64,000 nt of DNA from Angiostrongylus vasorum (GCA_018806985.1 JADANN010000049.1:248001-312000), one strand, 5' to 3'; positions 24,052 to 36,375 are shown, numbered from the stretch's first letter. Numbers and translations are program-made. Notes: generated by a model from the letters alone, not told the origin.

Positions 24052-27000
24052 TTAGATAGGATTCCAGCGTTCCCCCTTTGAACTCTTCAGTTTTTTGCTG
24101 ATGACTTTCAGCTGAATCGCGATCTCCTGCACACTGGGTCGTCGACTGGCCGTCGAGTTGAGACATTTCTTGATGACCTTCTCTACTACGCATTCTGCCA
24201 ATTCGTAATTCACATCTGAAATCACGCATATTTACTGCGTTTCGTTTTTGCCAAGCGACCCTCGGAGACGGTGATATGTCACATGGCCAGAAAATCTAGT
24301 GTGAAGAGAGAAATTTAAGAAATAAACTCGAGAAAGAACTCTAAAATAGATCACTAAACATTGGTAGATGCGAACACAGTAAGCCGCACGCTAACACTGC
24401 AACGCCTTTGGACTGATTTCTCATCATCACACTTTTTAAATGCTTTTCCAAGGCCATTTCTCCATTTGCGCTTTAGACAGTTCGACGCAGTATAGCTCTT
24501 ATATTTAGCGCTATGAAAAAAAGAGAAGGTCAGCCTAGAAATGTAAGTAATTTGAGAAAAAGGACGTGAAAAATACCAACCTTCAGGTGAAGGCTTGGAA
24601 CCATTTTCAAGCACGGCTTGCAGAACCTGGCCCATACCGTAAGAACAAGTTAGGGGGGTAAGTTGACGAGTATACTCCACTTCCGGAGCCATTCGGGTGA
24701 AATCACTAACTTGACGAATCCGCTCCACTTCCGGAAGCATTCCGTTCAAGTCACCGTTATCAACAATAACGTACTCCCTGAAATGGACATTTCGTCGCAG
24801 AAAACTATTAAGAAGTCATAATTTACCAATAACGTTGGTTTTCATTCAAACCTATTGATCGCGTCTAAGACGAGCCATATTTTGCAACCATTTTCCACTT
24901 GCAAACAACGATTTCCTTAATTTCTTAGTGGTCTTTGGGTTTTCATTCACTAGTTCAGTTGGTTTTGTTATGGAACGTAGAAGCGACAAATTTAAAGGAT
25001 AAAAGGACAAAGCTCTTAGATTACTTCCATACAAAAATACATACAACGTCAACGTAGCTGACGTTTCGGCAGTATCGCCTTCTTCAGGGCCGTTTTTTAT
25101 GTATCGTCTACTCAGGATAGAAACATGAAAACGACAAATTTTTAATCTTATGCCGAGGTGAATAAAAACTCGATCCTGAAAGCTCTCAGTTTTTAAGAAT
25201 TCTTGGGGTATGCGCCATGCATTCGACTTCACTAACCATCGTTAGAGATGACTGAATGCACATCTACACTTTACAATGAATCGCGGTGGCCTACCGATGT
25301 ATCGAGCCAGTGCTACTATCCTCCCAGACAAGTCTGGTAGCAACATACCGACCCCGTAGAGATGGAGAGCTTGGTAGGCCAGGATTCAGGGTTGGATCCC
25401 ATATATATTGCAAGGTGCCTCCGCCACTGTCCTACACACGTTCCTACAAGCTAGTCATAACTTTAAATACATCTGAGACAATTTGGAATTCGGTTTTTAG
25501 GTCATAGCGGGGTTTGGAAAGACGATAGTTTGACAAAATGCTCATTGAAAACAGCGACAAGCTTCGATTTGAGAATCAACAGGTTTTTAATGGGACCAAA
25601 GGCGGATTGATGTTACCAACTAAGGAGCGTTCTGAAGAGCTGCCCCTCACTATAGCAGCCTAGGCACTTGACCGAGACGAAGACTCAACTGAGTGAACAC
25701 TTTGAAGAGAAGGAAAGGAAATTTTCGAAAATGAAACTGAAATGAAAACGTTAAGAAAGCTCATGGGACGTGATTGAAAAAAATGCTTAATAGGATGCGA
25801 AGTTGTGGCATTCGAATCAAGTGATAAAAGTGCATAAACGTCAGTAAATTTTCAAGTCGATCGAATCTGATTGCACTAAATGAGTTGGTGCTGAGCTATT
25901 GAAGTGCTCAGTAGACAAAAAAAGACCAAATATTCGATGATAAAGCAGCTCGCATATACAACGGCACTTCTACAAGATGCTGCTTTGAACATAATCGAAC
26001 TTTGCAGGAAAAAGAAGACTTTCCCTTCAGTTTTTTTTTCCGTAAAATCACAATAAACGAAAACTGAAGTTGGCCGTAGAAGATGCAGCCGACGTCACCA
26101 GCATTTCACGTCTTTTTCAACTCGTTAGTTGATAGATAAAAAGAAACGAACGCTTCTAGAAATGTCAAGTCCCGTGAAATAATTTCAGTGACTCTTGGGT
26201 TCAATTATCGTCATTATCTCAATATTAGGTATAACAGTGATTAAACAGTAAACTGTCTATCTTAAGGAGAATATGGGCAGCCTGTTCAGAAGAACCAGTC
26301 TAAAATTTTCCTGTAGCAACTTTACACAGACCAAGAATATTCCCATCAAAACTCACCCCAATGGAGTTAAATCTTTTCCTTCAGCTAAAACTGGCTGGAT
26401 TCGGCCGCATGAGTCCGCTTGCTGAAGTTACAATGTCAAAAGTCGTACAGAACGCTATTGATTTATGTAAACGAAAAAGTTGAATGGGGTGAAACAAATC
26501 TTTACAGGCTAGAAATACTAACCAGAGAAATTAATGTAGAAGCTGTCTAGTTCCACGATTCCGCAGTACCTTTCGCAGCTGTACAGCTCGGACATCACCC
26601 TAGCTAGCGCTGTGCACAGCTGAAAAAGGGGTTTCTTCCTGACGTTTCTCTTTCCTCCTTGTTTTTCCTTCACTTCTGCCATCTTTAGTACTGCTTCTGT
26701 TAAGAACTTATACTATCCAATAATCATCTTTCTTAGTAATCCTAAGATTCTGCTCTAAACAGGCCCTACTAAAATAACCATTCTATTCGATTACATGAAC
26801 TAAGCACATATTTTGATTGGATTCGATGATTATTTCACTTTTACAAGTACAAAGAGGAAACCCAGTTTGAAAACACCAATGTTTTCCTCCTGATCCTTGT
26901 ATCCCTCTCTGTGGAGATCCACTCTTCATATTTCGAGTTATTTTTTTCTGTTCTGGGAAGATCCCACCTTAATTTTCGTCCAACAACTCATTGTGTGCAT

Positions 27001-29618
27001 GTTCTCCTGGAGGAAACGTTGCAAGTAACGACCAGGCGCACCACTGAAAGAATATGTAGGAACATACTGTTCACTGAATTCAGAATTGGTAGTACATGTA
27101 GTGTTCTAGTACCTATAGACCATGCATCCGCCACCACGCCACACAATAACCCCAAGCATAGGACGTACAGGAAGCTTCAAGTCTTCAGCGAGGAAGGCCG
27201 CTTTGAGCTCCTTAATTTCGGAATCGTCACAGAAGTTTCTTCTTAAACTTAGATTTTTGCACTTGTTTTTAGACTTGAAGAATTTTATCTCTTTTCTTTC
27301 CACAGCGACCAGATAATAAAATCTGTTCCGATTGAATAGCCTATTTGCTGGCATTGTTAATCACCTACTAAGGCATTCTAGAGATCCTCAAAAATTCTGG
27401 CAACTCGACGAATTATACCTACATCAAATATGTACTGTTTCCATACTTCCTCGTCCATCCTTCTGTTGTTCTTCAATATCACTTCCGCATAGGCATCATT
27501 CATCGTTAAACTTGCCCGATGGTACTGAAGATTTTTGAATCAACACAGTTATAATTTCCTTTGAATTAATTCACAACTACTATTGAGTTTCTTGACAACT
27601 ACTGATTTCAGTTTGGAAGCTGAGAAAATGACAAAAAGACTCCATCTTGAGGCTCTAAAGCTTTTTTGTGAAATTTTCGCTCTCCGCTGACGTCTGATAA
27701 GGTAGCTCGCATCGTTGGCGAAGATCCTAGTGTTTTAGGGATTTGTTTCTCAATTAGCAAAGTTCACTATGAATTCGGACATGTGTGTTTAAAGATGAAA
27801 TTAGAGTTGACCAAATTACCATCCTTACAAAGTCATCCAACCGTTGTCAATAGCCATAGGGTAGTGAATAGCCACATATCCTCCTAAAAAACACACAGAA
27901 ACCCATGTCACCTAGTGACTTCAGTTCCAGTGACTTTCGTGCTGTGGAAACAAAAACAGCTCCTGCTTGTTTTTTTGGCGGGAAACACAACGCAGTTTCT
28001 CCAGGACTACTTGTCGTCGGTTGGTCCTTTTTTAAAAAGAAAATGAGAAATGGAATAAGTGGAGATGAAAGCAACTTACAATGAAATCGCCGTCTTCGCG
28101 TTCAAAATACTTGCAAATCACGTGGCTTTTGCCAAAGATCCGGAAATTTTGGAGAAAATTAAATGTGAGAAGTCTCCTTGGACGGATTTCACAACGACGG
28201 GCTCCGAACACAGGACAAATCTGAAACCACTGCAACTTCACACCAGAACTACACCACAACCCTCTCAACGTGCGAGTTCGTCAGTTAGATTTTGACGTGA
28301 GCTCATCTTCACTCCCACGTCGATGATGGGGCGATACGAGTCGGCCGTCGGCCGATATGAATCGATACCATTTCGCCACCTTTCTGCTCGGTTTTCAATG
28401 TACTCTTTGTGTTCACTCATTAGCGAATCTACCACAGACCAATGGCTAGGCGTCGGGCAGGGAAAGCAGTTTTCTACACTGAGTAGTACACTAAAGCTGT
28501 TTTTTTTGGTAAGTTAGTCTACCAGACGACAGAGAAATCCACAAAGACACAGCCACTTCTGCTGGTGGGAAGCGTATAAAGATAAAAAACAAACAACATG
28601 ATTAGTTACTAAGATGCTTATGCGGCTCGCATCATGCCCGTGAAGATCGACGCGCACGTGTTCTACAAAAAGAAAAAAAAAGAACTGTTATTAATGAGAA
28701 CAGCACTTACGAATCAAAGATGGGGAAAAAGCAGATTGGACGGAATGGGTCGATTTCAATTCTCAGAGGGCACAGTGAAGAACGAAAAGTCGATTAAATA
28801 CGCCAGCCACACGAAAGCCGGCGATTACCCACTCTGGGAGTTGCAGAAAAAAAAGAATCTGATTTACCGGTGCTTTTAGTACATTGAACAGCAGCTCGCC
28901 AATGGTCTTCCCGTTGACATTATACAAACCACGAGCTCGATAGGCGTCTCTGAAATCATGTAAGTGAGACGATTCCCTTTATGTCAATAGTTAGCCTTCA
29001 AATGATTGAAAGTGAGATGGCCGGGCTGGAGCGCTCTTAATTGGATTGCAAGAATTTTTTTCCCAGACAAGTCTGGCACTAATTTCCTAACCCAGGAAAG
29101 ATGAGAGTCTTGATTGGCTCGGAGCGAAATCGAACTAGCATCATCCTCGTGATGACGGACATCACTACCACTGTAGTATCCGCCCCCCTATTATAAACAT
29201 TTGAAATTCATAAATTTAAAAGCGTCCAAGCAACACTTTTTCATAAAAAAAATAAACAAAAAAAATATCATCGGACAGGTGTTGGTAATAATTTTATGAA
29301 TAGAAGAACCAAAAAAATATATGTGTGCTACCTGCTTACCGATATTTTTTCCACAGTCATGTGGCACGGATGCTGGTTTTCAGACCGTATCGAAATTATA
29401 CAATAATCCCCATAACCTACTGAGATGCAAAAATCACCTGAAAACCAAGTTTTGCACATCATCCAACATTTACAGTGATTTGTTCTAAGTGCAGGACGTT
29501 TCATGAAAACCGGTATTAAAAAGTGCCAAAAAATCTTACCCGGTTTACCACCTCTGCTGAGCATGAACCCGATGAAGTCCTTCGGGATGTTTCCGATGTT
29601 AACCTTATTGATATCTAA
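24052..29618 (-). CDS. SH2-pseudokinase gene (Fer/SPE-8-like nematode kinase family, catalytically degenerate)
   Basis: Multi-exon gene assembled from exons with AG..GT borders. SH2 part: 29540-29618, 29332-29437, 28868-28949 (GGKPGDFCISVGYGDYCI, then RGLYNVNGKTIGELL). Linker: 28313-28478, 28080-28220. Kinase fold: 27912-28026 (degenerate Gly loop KQAGAVFVSTA), 27829-27883 (GYVAIHYPM, VAIK with Lys to His), 27113-27322 (EIKELKAAFLAEDLKL and PMLGVIV, alpha C to beta 5), 26968-27043 (GAPGRYLQRFLQEN, alpha D), 26523-26619 (ALARVMSELYS and GIVELDSFYIN replacing HRD..N), 26357-26421, 24581-24777 (VIVDNGDL replacing DFG, then RMAPEVEY) and 24052-24215 (KVIKKCLNSTASRRPSVQEI, alpha H/I, stop). Phases agree at most junctions; those from 28868 to 28478 and 26523 to 26421 are uncertain. 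The SH2 FLVR arginine is also missing. The likely role is as a scaffold rather than an enzyme. Family is inferred from domain order. Confidence 0.7.
25056..25091 (-). ncRNA. Hammerhead-like motif H5
   Basis: On the minus strand CTGAAGA, A, the hairpin GGC-GATACT-GCC, GAAAC, GTC, AGCT. All core bases that can be judged are intact. It lies in an intron of the pseudokinase gene, on the same strand as the gene. Confidence 0.6.
25196..25445 (-). mobile_element. tRNA-derived SINE1, copy 2
   Basis: Same family as 23244-23480, minus strand, with a decayed head (GTGTAGGACAGTGGCGGAGG). It is inserted in the 24778-26356 intron of the pseudokinase gene next to hammerhead-like motif H5. Confidence 0.7.
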
Positions 29619-30659
29619 CTGGAAAAAAAAACTTTTGATTCGTCCGAAACAATTCTTTCATTCCCATATGGATTTATAGTGTGGAAAGAATGGGCGACGA
29701 AAACGCATACTGTGGTTATTCTCTATTGAACAGTTATCTCATCGGCTTCTCATAGTGGAAAAAAATGGAATTTTATGCATTCTAAGAGACCGACACCCGT
29801 TGTCCACTGGACCTGACTACCACTACCAATGGCTCAAAAATTAATTTCAAATAGCAACAATGAAAAACAAAAACAGCTTTCAGCAACTGCGCGTTCCCGG
29901 ATAACATACCGCCTTTGTCGTTTGTTGTGGATCTATTCAAGCTGCTTTCCATCAGTAAAAAGCAGTTGAATTTCCCACCTAGCTGATTTAACAAGTTCGA
30001 AATCATGTAAAATTTTCTGGATTTTCTCATCGTTACTTGCTGGTTATGAAATTTCTTTCCACAGTTTGTTGAGAGTCTACATGAAGACTTCACCTAGAGA
30101 TCCTGGACACAACCGAAGCTTCCACGTGCCACTCTGACGACGTCGTTGGGCAATTGTGTTCATAAGTTCCCCAGTTATTTTTCCTGTCCTAGACTTAATA
30201 GTAGCGAAAATGGTCCCAAAAAATAAAGAGCATATAATTAAATTTATTTATCCTTACGGTACGTGTTAATGAAGACCCCAAGCTGTAGGAAGTTCATATG
30301 AAGCATGTTGACATTTTCTACCAAAGCCGGTTTCCTAGCTGACACTTTAAAGAGGACGTAAACGATTGCTTCAAAATGTATAGTGTATCCTTAGCCGTTC
30401 CAAAATCTGCCATCAAAAAACTTCTTAGAGCACTTTGGGAATATTTTGTTAAAGAAAACAGACAACGCTTCCATCCTAATTAACAACTCCCAGCTCCCGT
30501 GCTTGACAAATGAAGAGTTCGTCGAGTGGAAAAACCACAGAAGGTTGATGAGAAAAGAAGCGGCATAGAAAGTGTTTGCAGCAACGTTACTTACTGTAAG
30601 GAAAAACATTATTTTTAGTTTTAGTAACTAGTTACTATAGTCATGAAAAGACTTCAGTT

Positions 30660-31030
30660 CCACAATTATTCGTGTCATGAAACACACTCGAGCTGTCATC
30701 TGGTTGAAGCAGAAATACTTTTCATTGAGCGCCACACGCGATTTTGCAGACCTTCTTTTACATGTTGAAAAAATTTCAAGTTTATCGTTAAAAATAATTG
30801 GAAACCTAATAGAAAAGAGAACGAAGCGAACAAAACCGGTTTCTCACGATAACGAATGGGCCATGGTAGCCAGACCACTCAAAGCATTAATGCTGCCTGT
30901 GGAAAAGCCAAAAATACTGGTAGAGAAGTCTATAGATGGTTGGCGACTCCACAGAAGAGGATGGTCAACAGCTCGACGGCTCGAGGAGCATAATACAAAC
31001 CGTCCCAGACTAATCGAACAGTAGAAAAAT
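30660..31030. other. Open region of uncertain strand
   Basis: The plus strand is open for 115 codons (30677-31024, ending ARRLEEHNTNRPRLIEQ). The minus strand is also open, with a plausible C-terminus (RVALNEKYFCFNQMTARVCF, near 30700). Neither matches a family I know and no firm splice pattern decides between them. Confidence 0.25.
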
Positions 31031-31728
31031 ATTGAGTAAAACAACATACTTTTTTTTACACCAGTCTACATCACATGTACCAAGCTGTGAGGACTCCTGT
31101 GTCGTTCGTACGATTACTTTTCTCGCATCGATCATACACGAACGTCTTTGATTTGCATGCCCGTGCGGCTGGTGCATGAGAATATTTAACCTTCTTCTCG
31201 GATGGCATCGAATGCTGGTCGAGACGACTCTCCTTGGAATACTTTGACAGCTGGTGCTAAGGTGTTCGCATGACCTCATCACAGACAGTCTCCAACCTTT
31301 ATGCATTGGAAGGAGCACTTCCCAGACAATCCTGGTACTAAGTTCTCGATCTCGAAACGATGAGAGCTGTCGTTGGCAAAGAACGAGTTAGAAGTGCCAC
31401 TATGCGTGGACTGAACAACATCTCTGCCACTACGCTCACCTTGTCCCAACAAAAGCGACGTTAGAAATCTATTTTGTTAGACTTGTTTCCTGCTGATAAA
31501 ACATTAATTAATTCCACAGATAATACATTATCAGTGATTTGGGAATGTTACCACAATGATCCATACACACGGAACCTTAATCGAAAAGGGAGTACGACCT
31601 AAAGTCACTGCTTAATAGGTAAACGAATAGTCGTTAAAACTCAAACTGTATTGAAACGTGGCCTAATACTGTACTTATGAAAATATTCCCTCAAAAACAT
31701 ATTCGTAATAGAAACAAGCTCCGCTCAC

Positions 31729-31820
31729 CGTAAGGAGTTGTCTCCCCAATTCCTCATCGTCGCTATTCGTCACCTCCTCATCGTATTTCACATTTTCTAG
31801 CATTTTTAAAGGATTTGTAT
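31729..31820 (-). CDS. Isolated acidic exon, probably 5' part of the SH2-pseudokinase gene
   Basis: A 92-nt exon bounded by GGGTTTCAG and GTGAGC. It reads TNPLKMLENVKYDEEVTNSD, then DEELGRQLLT. It ends in phase 0, and the first SH2 exon (29540-29618) starts in phase 0 on the same strand, so they could be joined directly or through other exons. It is hydrophilic and no domain is recognised. Confidence 0.45.
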
Positions 31821-32363
31821 CTGAAACCCTTGCAAACTGTCTCATTACTAATTATTACTAACTGATAATTCTAAAAAACGGTCTATAGAATGATTAACAA
31901 TCTAATTCACACCACGTAGAATGACAAGCGATGAATAGGTTATGCGAACTTGAAGAATTCCTGATTATTACGAGGTAGACTCCTGAAGACGGACAAAACT
32001 CAAATAATGTTGCTGTAGTTATTGTCCCTATGAGGTCACTTCTAATCATCTGTATCATTGAAACGAATTGAAAAACAACCACATCAAAAATTTGACTTAT
32101 TCAGTCGAATGAACTAGAGCTTCAGAAGGTATTTTTTAATGTTAACTTCATAAAGAATCTCATTCAATGAAAAATGCCTGGCTTTCGTGGTCGCGGAAAT
32201 ACTTGCCGCGTTACTATTTGGTGGATAGGAGATTAGACAAGATCTAAAGGCAAGCTTTCACTTGCTCTAGGGTATAGGTGAGTTCAAGAATGGTCTCACT
32301 GCCTCCGGTTTACAGGGCATACATCTACTTTTTGTATGTTCATATAAGCATGGATGAGTACGA

Positions 32364-32640
32364 AGGGACGTGTTACGCAGTGCTCGGATGTACCCTGCAA
32401 TACACATGGGACCGCTCCCCGATCCCAAGTCTCACCAAGCCTTCCACCCCTCTGAGGTCAGCAAATTGGTACCAGAGATGTCTGGGAGGTTAGCAGCACT
32501 CTGTCGATACATCGGTAGGCCACGGCGAGTCATAGTAAACGCCAGATATGCATTCGACCACCTCTAACGATGGTTAATTTAGTCGAATGCATGGCGCATC
32601 CCTCAGGGACTGATCAACGCCGACAACGTTATCTTTCATC
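32364..32640 (+). mobile_element. tRNA-derived SINE1, copy 3
   Basis: Plus-strand copy. The head is decayed (TTACGCAGTGCTCGG) and the body intact, from CCAAGCCTTCCACCCCTC through ACATCGGTAGGCCACGGCG to ATGGCGCATCCCTCAGGGAC and a TTATCTTTCATCC tail. It lies just past the end of the gene whose stop is at 32691. Confidence 0.75.
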
Positions 32641-32690
32641 CTTTCTGCTTATGAAGATGCAGCTAAAAAGTCTGCAGTATTCCAAGTCTC

Positions 32691-33538
32691 CTATATCAAG
32701 AAAGGAGTATGATAAATATCTGTTCTATTACAATCCACTAAGCATATTCTTCGAATTCTCTCGAGCATTTCACGGTGCAGGCGGAGATTAGGTGCTACAT
32801 TGGCTGAAAACAGGAAAAGAAGCCAATTTTGGCCCAACGCCTTAAAAATAAAACAGATGGAACCGATGACTACCGCTGAAAAGATGGCCTCAATACCCGC
32901 AATGGACATTTTGACAGCATGCACCTCAAACATCATGCGTTGAAACAGATCACGTAGGAGCACTTTCTATCGAATTTGGGAAGAGATTAACATTATGAAG
33001 AAGATCAAATCGCGATACATTAAAAACCTGATAATACCCCGACAAGAAAAAGCTGGCGACTGATTGACATGTGAAGACCGCCACCAAATATCAAATGCAC
33101 TCTAATTGGGATTTGCTCACTTTATTAGCTAACTATTTGTAAGGTTCCCTCATCGATAACAGCGATGGAATATGTGGTTTACTTGTACAAGATCTCAACA
33201 GCGTTGAGAAATACACAGCTTGAAACCCATTAAGCGATCGCGAAGAAATGCAAGCTTTGAGATGCTAGACCAATTCGTATGTCTATCGCAAAGTTGTTTT
33301 CGATTATGAGTAGTTCTGACAGAGGAGTAGAAAAAAAAGGACTTCCTACCTGGATTTCTGAAGCGCATATCTTCACCAGTATCGCAGGCAACAACAAATG
33401 TTGCATTCTTTGCTTTCTCGTGAAGTCGTCGCCCAAAGTGGTGGCATGCTACGAAAATGTTGGTGTCTGCGAGGCACGGTGCGAAATATGAAATCATCTC
33501 CATATGCGGATGCAGATATTTGACGTGAGCGAACATGT
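32691..33538 (-). CDS. Unknown protein, last two exons
   Basis: Exon 33350-33538 has a TTTGCAG acceptor and a CCAG|GTAGG donor. It encodes 62 full codons including HPHMEMISYFAPCLADTN, ACHHFGRRLHEKAKN and VVACDTGEDMRF. The last exon, 32691-32803, follows a TGTTTTCAG acceptor and reads ANVAPNLRLHREMLERIRRI, then CLVDCNRTDIYHTPFLI and a TAG. The junction is in phase (G|CC). Five cysteines lie across the two exons. I do not recognise the family. An RTE fragment lies directly 5' of the acceptor at 33538 in the same reading frame, so upstream exons are further away or the gene is truncated. Confidence 0.5.
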
Positions 33539-33539
33539 C

Positions 33540-34800
33540 TGCAAACCCTCTCTTTAGCTGCCATTCTCTTGGAGTCCACTCCATCGTTCTTTTCGTCCAT
33601 CTGTCATTTATTCTTCCCATCATGTGACATGCCCTTCTATGATTCGCTATCGATGTATATTCTCCTGATTACCGAAGATGAGATAAGCTTCGTAGGTCAG
33701 AGAAGTGCACTTCGTCAAGAAGTTGTGAGTACCGGTTAAATTTCAGAAGACACTGTTCAAGTACTCTGTGCATGGTGCGCAAATTTAATGACGTCGTTGA
33801 AGCATCAGCCCTCGCCTCTGACGCTTAACGGCGCCATGACGACTGCTGAGTTTGCGTCCGCTAGTAAGTCGGTGGCTTCTTTCAAAGACCCGAACGCGGG
33901 CCACGCTGCATTCGTTACACCGTTTACTTTCTCGTCCATGTTGTTCTTCATGCTCATTGGACGTCTAAGGTACACGAACAAGCCGCTCTCTGGAATCACA
34001 AAACCATAAAGTTTGTTCTGCTCCCCTTCGCACTGTGGATTTTCCATGAAGTGGATCTTCTACAGATTTATGCGCAGTCAGGTCTTTGCCCGCTTCATTG
34101 AGCTCATTAACCATCATCTCTGCTTCACTGGTATTTCTTGGGAATATGATGACGCCTTCTGACAAACGAAGGCTTCATAGGAATTTCCCATCAATATGCA
34201 TGTCTTACCAATCCTAATCCAGTGTCTTCATTATGCACTGCAATGCGGCACCAAATAACTTTGGCGATACGACGTTGCCTTGTTGAACCGATTTTTCCAA
34301 TATGCATATTAAGATGTGGGCAGAAAATCTTCTCCATTCGTGGCCCAGTTTCGATAACACTTAGAGTTGTTCTCTAGGACTAGTCCACTCCGTAGCCGAC
34401 GATGGCTGGTAGAATTACATTCGTTTTCACGATGTCAAACGCTTTTGGGTAGTCGGTAAACTTTAGAGCGAGGAATACATGGTGCTTTGGAGGGATTTCT
34501 ACAACACTTGACACGGTTTTGATGTGGTCTACGCAGTAGAATCTCTGTTGGAAACCTGCTTGCTACACCTTCATCCATGTCTTTAATATGGTCAGAAAGG
34601 TAATCCTCGTGAGCATTTTTAGCGTGCAATCAACAAGTATTTCGGACTACAGTTACAAAGAATCCTTCGGTCACCCTGCTTGGGTAGATAACCGCGTGCG
34701 ACATGCTCCACTCACCTGGGATTTCCTCCTTCTGAAAGAAAAATGTCGCATGATTTGCGAAAGGCCCATGTGAATTGTGGACTCCAGCCCAAAGAGATTC
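33540..34800 (-). mobile_element. RTE2-family LINE fragment
   Basis: Minus-strand reverse transcriptase remnant. Near 34130 it reads NTSEAEMMVNELNEAGKDL (RT palm to thumb). Then come EQNKLYGFVIPESGLFVYLR and NMDEKVNGVTNAAWPAFGSL (33850-34030). The C-terminal MMGRINDRWTKRTMEWTPRE at 33560-33620 is the usual RTE end. Upstream palm pieces lie at 34435-34790. It shares blocks with 17760-18130 and with a short piece at 59090-59400. Confidence 0.7.
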
Positions 34801-35690
34801 GCCGGCGTAGCTAGTAGTAGTTCGACGAAAACTTTCTGTTTTTTGATTGCTATACTTTTTGCTTTATTTCACTAAGTGGGGAGCTTTCAAGAAATCCCAC
34901 TGATAATTAACTGTAGTTTCATGTACTAACAATCCACCTATCACAGAAGGTATACAAGATTACAGTCTCCATCTTCTTCTTGTTCTGTCATTTCACGTAG
35001 AAGAAGTCAACGCCAAAACCTGCGTCGTGGTAAATACGTACAAATTAGAGCATTCCACTTCAAACTAGTGATTATTCGGTGCCTAGAGCAGAACTGAAGA
35101 CCTAATTTCAACTGGCAACCGCTACATATCTGGTGCACTGTCCTAAGCACTGCTAACCTCAGTTTCCTTAAAGTTTTTGTAATCAGTCGATAGCTTATTC
35201 AACACAGATTCTATGCAGGACGTGTTTTATGAGAAGGTGTCTTCATTATAGTTTTCGACCCTAATTTTTCACTACGCAACGAGGAGCCTATTGCCGCCGA
35301 AGAGGGAGTGCAGCTAGAGAGTGTGGTTAGTGAAGAGGGTGCAGGATAGCCGGCAACGCAAGCAGTGTGCCTTATCATTTTTTGAAAAGCACTTCGTTAT
35401 TTTGTAATTTCCTACCGCCATGATGACTTTAGGGTGCTGTATGGAACGAGAGGATATCGAAACCGTAAGGTAAACATCGGACTATTCCTTGTGGAAAGCA
35501 TAGAACATCACTGAGTGCTGACTGCAGTCTGACTGCATACAGGGAGTGTCTGTTTTCTTGAGACAAAGGAGTTCCATATGCACCAAAAAACATGTCCAAT
35601 AAGAGGATAACAGAATGAATCAGGAAGACAGGAAAAATTAACATTTGAGAACGTAAAGCACGCATAAAAAAAGCTCTCCGTGTTGACCAA
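34800..35690. other. Unassigned intergenic stretch
   Basis: Short ORFs only on both strands. No exon or repeat match was found. Confidence 0.3.
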
Positions 35691-35697
35691 TCCCTTA

Positions 35698-35940
35698 GGG
35701 ATGCGCCATGCATTCTAATTCATTCAGCATTGTTTGGAGGTGATTGGAGACATATCTAGCCTTTACAATGACTGGCGGTGGCCTGCCGATGCATCGAGGT
35801 AGTCTACTATCCTTCCAGACAAGGCTGGTACCAATTTGCAGACCACGGAGAGATGGAAGGCTTGGCGAGCTACGGGCGCGAGAATCGATCCCATGTGTAT
35901 TGCAGGGCGTCTTCGACCACTGCGCCACACGCGCACATAA
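35698..35940 (-). mobile_element. tRNA-derived SINE1, copy 4
   Basis: Minus-strand copy with a B-box-like GGGATCGATTCTC about 50 nt after the head TGTGGCGCAGTGGTCG. The body runs to GGATGCGCCATGCATTC at 35698. Confidence 0.75.
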
Positions 35941-36375
35941 AGCACATGCAGAACAAGAGAGAAGCAAAAATTCCTTCAAAACCCAGGGTGAGACCAATTT
36001 ATGGGACGAGAATCACAATGAAACGAGGCGGGGCAGGTGGAAGTTCTTGGAGTGGTCGATGTGAAATCCATAAGAGCTACAGTAGAGCACAGCGAAAGAT
36101 TCGGTGCCGCGCAACAATACCGAAAGAAATTAGGCGTCGTCGCGAGAGTGTTAAGCTACAAGATCGGCTGCACCAGAAAGTCAACTCATAGCAGACTTTA
36201 GAAGTGCGGGATGTACAACCTCACAGCTGCATTAAAAAAGGCTCAAAAACGCACGCCTACGAGTAGAACACATCCAGGTTTCTTCTACGAAGAAGTAGGA
36301 CATTCACCAAACGATTGCAAAAGTGCAAACAGATGAAGAACAATCATAAATTATGAAAGAACGAAATCTTTACCG

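Noticed and set aside
24852..25232. Minus-strand ORF of 126 codons
   Set aside because: It translates through a SINE1 end and hammerhead-like motif H5 (GPEEGDTAETSA is the ribozyme read as protein).
28059..28295. Plus-strand ORF with a protein-like segment NEIAVFAFKILANHVAFAKD
   Set aside because: It mirrors codon for codon the minus-strand exon 28080-28220. That exon has a perfect TTTCAG acceptor, a GTAAGT donor and matching phases on both sides.
30391..30609. Minus-strand ORF ending KIFPKCSKKFFDGRFWNG as a possible exon
   Set aside because: The plus strand is equally protein-like in two frames here. No splice pattern or family decides it, so it is not listed as a gene.
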